A stretch of 36,406 bases of DNA from CAIVAT01 sp038212325 (GTDB taxonomy: Bacteria; Bacteroidota; Bacteroidia; Bacteroidales; FEN-979). The notes under the pieces are model-generated. The model did not search any database, was not told the origin of the DNA, and worked only from the letters and a program-made list of their open reading frames with translations. The DNA lies in the NCBI GenBank assembly GCA_038212325.1, contig JBBQUQ010000027.1, forward strand, positions 1 through 36,406, read 5' to 3'. The position numbers and the translations under genes are program-made. Positions 33,012 to 36,406 of the stretch are shown here, one piece after another (positions within the stretch are counted from its first letter, which is position 1; every line of letters begins with the position of its first letter).

Positions 33012-33019
33012 TAAGTTTG
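33012..33019 (+). promoter_or_regulatory. glnS promoter, -7 element TAAGTTTG
   Basis: TAAGTTTG followed by C is an exact TAnnTTTG match, 21 bases before ATG 33041. Transcription would begin near 33025, which excludes the in-frame TTG at 33017 as a start. No clear -33 TTTG is seen. Confidence 0.65.
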
Positions 33020-33040
33020 CAGGTCGAAAAAAGCCACCCA

Positions 33041-34714
33041 ATGGAAGAACAATCAGCCAGATCACTCAATTTCATCGAAGAGATTATTGAAGAAGACATC
33101 CGGAATGGTGTCAATGAAAGCCGTGTTCATACCCGTTTTCCGCCCGAACCCAATGGATACCTCCATATCGGCCATGCCAAATCGATCTGCCTGAATTTTG
33201 GTCTTGGCAAAAAGTATAACGGAAAAACCAACCTCCGCTTCGACGATACAAACCCGGTTAAGGAGGATGTGGAATACGTTGATTCCATCATGGAAGATGT
33301 GAGATGGCTTGGCTTTGACTGGGAAGACCGGCTGTTTTACGCCTCCGATTACTTCGAGCAGCTCTATGCGTACGCAGTGATCCTGATCAGGAAAGAGAAG
33401 GCCTATGTATGCGACATGACTGCCGAGGAGATGAGCGAAACCCGCGGTGCACCTACCCGTCCGGGCAAGGAAAGCCCTTACCGAAGCCGGTCGGTTGAAG
33501 AAAACATCGACCTGTTTGCGCGCATGCGTGCAGGTGAATTCCCCGATGGTTCGAGGGTGCTCCGGGCTAAGATCGACATGGCATCTCCCAACATGCACAT
33601 GCGCGATCCTGTGCTTTACCGCATTCTCCATGCACACCATCACCGCACCGGCGACCAGTGGTGCATCTACCCGATGTACGATTTCGCCCACGGCCAGTCC
33701 GATTCCATCGAACGGATCACCCACTCGATCTGCACACTGGAGTTTGAGGTTCACCGGCCGCTCTACGACTGGTTTATCAGGGAAATCGGCCTCTATGTGC
33801 CCAGGCAGATTGAGTTCGCACGGCTCAATGTGACTTACACCGTGATGAGCAAGCGCAAATTGCTGGAACTGGTTCAGCAGGGCTACGTAAACGGGTGGGA
33901 CGACCCACGGATGCCGACTATTTGCGGTTTGCGCCGTCGCGGATTCACGCCTGAATCGATACGGAATTTCGCAGAAACCATCGGGGTTGCCAAGCGCGAC
34001 AATGTCATCGACGTCAGTCTGCTTGAATTCTGCATCCGCGAAGACCTGAACAGGCGCACCAACCGGCTCATGGCCGTGCTGAACCCGGTAAGGGTGGTTA
34101 TTGACAACTATCCCGACGAACTGGTTGAGGAGATGGAATCGGTGAATAACCCGGAGGACGAGTCAAAAGGAAAGCGGAAGATGCCTTTCTCGAAGTCGCT
34201 CCTCATCGAACGCGACGATTTTATGGAAGATCCGCCAAACAAGTTTTTCCGCCTCGCTCCCGGCCGCGAAGTGCGTTTGAAGTCCGCATACATCATTAAG
34301 TGCGAAAGTGTCGTGAAGAACCCCGAAACCGGCGAAATCACCGAAATCCACTGCACGTACGACCCTCAAACAAAAAGCGGAATGCCCGAAAGCAACCGGA
34401 AAGTGAAAGGAACCCTGCACTGGGTGTCGGAAAAGCAGGCAGTTAAAGCTGAAATAAGGCTTTACGACAGGCTGTTTACCCGGGAAAATCCCGATGATAT
34501 CGAAGAGGGAAAAACCTATAAGGATTACCTGAACCCCGACTCATTGAAAGTCATCACCGGCATGATCGAGCCCGCGGTTTTAACCCCGGGAAACTTTGAT
34601 AAATATCAGTTTGAGCGGACCGGCTATTTTTCAGTGGATAAAGATTCTACTCCGCAAAACCTGGTCTTCAACCGCGTGGTGCCGCTGAAAGATTCGTGGG
34701 CGAAAGCAAAATAA
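33041..34714 (+). CDS. glnS: Glutaminyl-tRNA synthetase
   Basis: A 557-residue class I synthetase charging tRNA-Gln with glutamine. The HIGH motif is in PPEPNGYLHIGHAKSI at about 33-48, the KMSKS counterpart is VMSKRKL, and GlnRS-type features include RFDDTNPVKEDVEYVDSI, YPMYDFAHGQSDSIE and HSICTLEFEVHRPLYDW. The C-terminal beta-barrel anticodon-binding region is present (KGTLHWVSEKQAVKAEIRLYDRLF). HSICTLEFE with the Gln-type insertion favours GlnRS over GluRS. Length matches the bacterial family. It is followed 136 bases downstream by tRNA-Gln on the same strand. Confidence 0.96.
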   Translation: MEEQSARSLNFIEEIIEEDIRNGVNESRVHTRFPPEPNGYLHIGHAKSICLNFGLGKKYNGKTNLRFDDTNPVKEDVEYVDSIMEDVRWLGFDWEDRLFYASDYFEQLYAYAVILIRKEKAYVCDMTAEEMSETRGAPTRPGKESPYRSRSVEENIDLFARMRAGEFPDGSRVLRAKIDMASPNMHMRDPVLYRILHAHHHRTGDQWCIYPMYDFAHGQSDSIERITHSICTLEFEVHRPLYDWFIREIGLYVPRQIEFARLNVTYTVMSKRKLLELVQQGYVNGWDDPRMPTICGLRRRGFTPESIRNFAETIGVAKRDNVIDVSLLEFCIREDLNRRTNRLMAVLNPVRVVIDNYPDELVEEMESVNNPEDESKGKRKMPFSKSLLIERDDFMEDPPNKFFRLAPGREVRLKSAYIIKCESVVKNPETGEITEIHCTYDPQTKSGMPESNRKVKGTLHWVSEKQAVKAEIRLYDRLFTRENPDDIEEGKTYKDYLNPDSLKVITGMIEPAVLTPGNFDKYQFERTGYFSVDKDSTPQNLVFNRVVPLKDSWAKAK

Positions 34715-34829
34715 ATGGCAAAATGTAAAATAGCAAAATGGTACAATAGCTGGGTAGCACACCTTTTGCCATTTTGCCATTTTGCCATTTTGCCATTTTA
34801 CGATTTGCATTTTGCATTTTGCATTTAAA
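34715..34829. repeat. Repeat array of TTTTGCCA and TTTTGCA units with an inverted arm
   Basis: Four tandem TTTTGCCA units (34764-34795) are followed by about three TTTTGCA-type units (34803-34826). Just after the glnS stop, complementary pieces occur (ATGGCAAAATG at 34716-34726, AGCAAAATGG at 34732-34741), so the region can fold into a long imperfect hairpin. The last TTTG of the array falls at the -33 position of the tRNA-Gln promoter. Confidence 0.85.
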
Positions 34830-34841
34830 GTATTACCTTTG
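34811..34841 (+). promoter_or_regulatory. tRNA-Gln promoter, -33 TTTG and -7 TACCTTTG
   Basis: TTTG at 34811-34814, a 19-base spacer, and TACCTTTG at 34834-34841 make the best complete match to the Bacteroidetes promoter in this window. The -7 element lies 9 bases upstream of the tRNA 5' end. The -33 element lies inside the TTTTGCA repeats. Confidence 0.7.
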
Positions 34842-34850
34842 CCCCCACAT

Positions 34851-34923
34851 TGTCCGATGGTGTAACTGGCAACACAAATGATTCTGGATCATTAGAGTCT
34901 AGGTTCGACCCCTAGTCGGACAA
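34851..34923 (+). tRNA. tRNA-Gln (anticodon CTG)
   Basis: A 73-base cloverleaf. Acceptor TGTCCGA (34851-34857) pairs with TCGGACA (34916-34922), discriminator A. The anticodon stem AATGA/TCATT encloses loop TTCTGGA, anticodon CTG (reads CAG). The T arm is CTAGG-TTCGACC-CCTAG. A weak U1-A72 pair is typical for glutamine tRNAs. CCA is not encoded. It lies directly downstream of glnS. Confidence 0.95.
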
Positions 34924-34934
34924 CTCTTCAAAAT

Positions 34935-34973
34935 CATAACAGGCTGTAAATGTAATGTTTACGGCCTGTTATG
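34935..34973. terminator. Bidirectional terminator after tRNA-Gln
   Basis: A 16-base stem: CATAACAGGCTGTAAA at 34935-34950 and TTTACGGCCTGTTATG at 34958-34973, with one G-T pair and a 7-base loop. The plus strand continues TTTCTGTT; the minus strand continues ATTTT. It ends tRNA-Gln transcription and sits just past the end of the possible minus-strand gene at 34980-35250. Confidence 0.85.
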
Positions 34974-34979
34974 TTTCTG

Positions 34980-35250
34980 TTAGTTAGGTAATTCTTTACG
35001 CTGGCCGGGGTTCATGTAGCTGTATTCAGGTTCAAACCATTTCAAAAATTAAAAACCTGATCCCGGTACGTTTATACCCGGTGCTTTCGGATTCGGTTGG
35101 GTGGGGTCGGATATGTATCATTAAATTCACACTGGCAGTTGTTAACTCACATTGATTGAAAATGGAATTTGCCTTGTCAACGGTAAAGGCTGTCTTGAGA
35201 TGTTTCAAGGCTTCAAGTACCATTTTCCTATCTGCTATAAAGTGCACCAT
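34980..35250 (-). pseudogene. Possible small gene with a frameshift, function unknown
   Basis: ATG 35250 opens a 72-codon frame (MVHFIADRKMVLEALKHLKT...) that ends with TGA at 35032. A different frame covering the next bases reads FLKWFEPEYSYMNPGQRKE and ends in TAA at 34980-34982, only 7 bases from the shared terminator hairpin. The two frames meet in the T-rich segment TTTTTAATTTTT near 35045, where a one-base length change would join them into about 89 codons. I do not recognise the protein. The case for a real gene rests on protein-like composition and the position of the terminator; it could also be chance, or a sequencing error in a homopolymer. Confidence 0.35.
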
Positions 35251-35370
35251 GCCAATCCAATTTCAACGCAAGTTATAAAAGTAATGTTAAATGTTGGTTG
35301 ATTGAGAGAAAAATATCATACATTTACTTTATCGTTCCACTAACTGAATAATACTTTTCGAACATTTAGT

Positions 35371-36033
35371 ATGAAAAAGATATTTCTTATTGCCATCATG
35401 GTAATAGTTTCGACAACTGGTTTCGCCCAATATGATCTAATTTGTAAAAAGTCCGGGGGTACAATTCAATGCAAGGTTCGTGAAATAACCCTGGACGTTA
35501 TTAAGTATGAAAGAGTTGATGTAAAACGGGGGCCTATAATCCAGATTGCAAAAGCGGAGGTTTGGAAAATCATTTATAATACTGGTGCTGTTGAAATAAT
35601 TGATCTGGAATACATCAAGGCCAAAAAAAATGATACACTCAAAGGAAAAATAGATTCAGGTGCGTTTTCAATGTTGTACGTAGTTTATAATTCCGGGCAA
35701 TCGTCCCAGGTGTTTCCGCTTATAATTAACGGGAAGTACATCTGCAGGTTGTCGAATCATTCAAGGTTAGCTTATAAAATGTTTTATCAAGGTGAACTTA
35801 CTGTTTGTCGCAAAATGAAGAATAAAATAGGGCCCTGTCGACCCTTTGAAATAGAACCGGGTAAAATTTATGGGATTAGTATTAATGTCGAAAATGAACA
35901 GGCACTTGATCCCAGCTCTCGATTTTCAATGGCTGCATTCAATGAAACTGAATCTGTCAATGATTTTTTAAAAACAGAATATTTCGGGTTTAAACCATTT
36001 AAAGCAAATGATTTCCATTTGGAAATGAAATGA
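35371..36033 (+). CDS. Exported protein of unknown function
   Basis: A 220-residue protein with a clear signal peptide (MKKIFLIAIMVIVSTTGFAQ, cleavage probably after GFA). The mature part starts YDLICKKSGGTIQCKVREIT and continues with a strand-rich segment in which a residue pattern KYERVDVKRGPIIQIAKAEVWKI is reminiscent of small secreted Bacteroidetes proteins that begin DLIxxKxGxxIxxKVxEI. Four Cys are scattered (two near the N-terminus). No enzyme motif is visible. Function is unknown. It is more AT-rich than the core genes to its left. A one-mismatch -7 element (TACTTTTC, 35352-35359) precedes it. Confidence 0.7.
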   Translation: MKKIFLIAIMVIVSTTGFAQYDLICKKSGGTIQCKVREITLDVIKYERVDVKRGPIIQIAKAEVWKIIYNTGAVEIIDLEYIKAKKNDTLKGKIDSGAFSMLYVVYNSGQSSQVFPLIINGKYICRLSNHSRLAYKMFYQGELTVCRKMKNKIGPCRPFEIEPGKIYGISINVENEQALDPSSRFSMAAFNETESVNDFLKTEYFGFKPFKANDFHLEMK

Positions 36034-36076
36034 TTTTAAAGTAGTTAAAAAAACCTGGAAGTTGAAAACAGTAAAA

Positions 36077-36172
36077 ATGAAAACCTTGTGCCAACGAAGG
36101 GAGAACGTAATGATGTATTTATCAGGCCTCAAGCGCATGGCGAAAGAGTGGCATGAAAAAAAGGAAGAATAG
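36077..36172 (+). CDS. Possible 31-residue peptide or gene remnant
   Basis: ATG 36077 to TAG 36172. The product is basic and starts MKTLCQRRENVMMYLSG, ending AKEWHEKKEE. It overlaps the next small frame by 20 bases. It may be the start of a decayed gene whose continuation is in the following frame. I cannot assign a family. Confidence 0.2.
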   Translation: MKTLCQRRENVMMYLSGLKRMAKEWHEKKEE

Positions 36173-36344
36173 GCTCAAGAATATGAAAAATTTGACGATA
36201 AAGCAGAAAAAGTTACTGGTGGCCCAGAAAGCCCAAGACTTGTTGAAGAAGGCGCAGATGTTCATCCGTATCCGCCCTACTAACTCCATCTTTCCCAACC
36301 TCCGCTACCGATTTACCTTTGCTCCCAAAAAAGGGGTAATATGA
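36153..36344 (+). CDS. Possible 63-residue basic protein upstream of an IS66-like gene
   Basis: ATG 36153 to TGA 36344, strongly basic (about one third Lys/Arg) with a helical, coiled-coil-like middle (LTIKQKKLLVAQKAQDLLKKAQM). Its stop overlaps the next ATG as ATGA (36341-36344), a sign of coupled translation and therefore of a real gene. I do not recognise the family. An ATG at 36183 is an alternative start. It could be the first small gene of a transposable element that continues beyond the window. Confidence 0.35.
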   Translation: MKKRKNRLKNMKNLTIKQKKLLVAQKAQDLLKKAQMFIRIRPTNSIFPNLRYRFTFAPKKGVI

Positions 36345-36406
36345 AAACACCAAAGTCAGCGGCCATGTTTGCCAAAGTTGAAGAATGGAAGCAAAGCGGC
36401 ATAAGT
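36341..36406 (+). CDS. 5' end of IS66-type accessory protein gene (TnpA-like), partial
   Basis: ATG 36341 stays open to the window edge, giving 22 residues beginning MKTPKSAAMFAKVEEWKQSG. The pattern of a short basic start followed by (M/F)xxxVEEWxxSGxS is typical of the N-terminus of IS66-family accessory proteins, in which SQKxFC usually follows. It overlaps the upstream 63-codon frame by four bases. With so little sequence this stays a suggestion; the next bases to the right would decide it. Confidence 0.45.
   Translation, partial: MKTPKSAAMFAKVEEWKQSGIS

Noticed and set aside
33062..33754. 230-codon minus-strand frame
   Set aside because: It is antisense to the glnS catalytic core and shows no protein-like motif.

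Overview
The window looks like chromosomal DNA of a Bacteroidetes bacterium, probably order Bacteroidales, and probably anaerobic or fermentative. The evidence is: eight gene starts preceded by the Bacteroidetes-type -7 promoter element TAnnTTTG; a 1248-residue secreted protein with a C-terminal type IX secretion (T9SS) sorting domain; DUF3857 transglutaminase-like proteins; a complete Na+-translocating methylmalonyl-CoA decarboxylase operon; and a rubrerythrin. Most of the window is core metabolism and cell-biology genes. The accessory parts are a decayed integrative element at 17.0-19.1 kb and what looks like the start of an IS66-type element at the right edge.

Layout. 1-378: the 3' end of an unidentified gene, then three short palindromic repeats. 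379-8634 (minus): a tight six-gene run in the order nadA, YwqK/MORN_2 repeat protein, rluB-type pseudouridine synthase, REC-PAS response regulator, and two secreted DUF3857/transglutaminase-fold proteins; the second of these has lost the catalytic triad. 9102-10938 (plus): rpiB and a lutB-like Fe-S protein. 10950-11957 (minus): an ECF sigma factor and a membrane protein that is probably its anti-sigma factor, divergent from the T9SS-exported Asp-box/PKD-like protein at 12114-15860 and a small DUF6249-like membrane protein. 16333-16905 (minus): thpR. 16937: tRNA-Ala(GGC), followed by an integrase with an internal deletion of the catalytic domain, a 3'-truncated ORF6N gene, a 53-codon ORF and an orphan small protein. 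19161-19625 (minus): CYTH phosphatase.

19835-26521 (plus) is a long co-directional cluster: methylmalonyl-CoA epimerase, mmdA, mmdD, mmdC and mmdB, then uridine kinase and a YyaL-type thioredoxin-fold protein. The first five genes give a coherent route: epimerase converts between (S)- and (R)-methylmalonyl-CoA, and the biotin-dependent complex decarboxylates methylmalonyl-CoA to propionyl-CoA while exporting Na+, as in succinate-to-propionate fermentation. Rubrerythrin follows, convergent with a MacB/FtsX-type permease. 28527-32432 (plus): purH and the rod-shape genes mreB, mreC and mreD. On the opposite strand are folB and tRNA-Cys(GCA). 33041-34923 (plus): glnS followed directly by tRNA-Gln(CUG), whose promoter sits at the end of a TTTTGCCA/TTTTGCA repeat array. 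The last 1.5 kb holds small uncharacterised or decayed genes.

I see no CRISPR array, defence island or clearly new multi-gene system. The observations most worth following are the active/degenerate transglutaminase-fold pair behind a response regulator, the in-frame integrase deletion, the promoter built into a repeat array before tRNA-Gln, and the covarying palindromes at the left edge. All family assignments come from reading motifs by eye; no database search was run.
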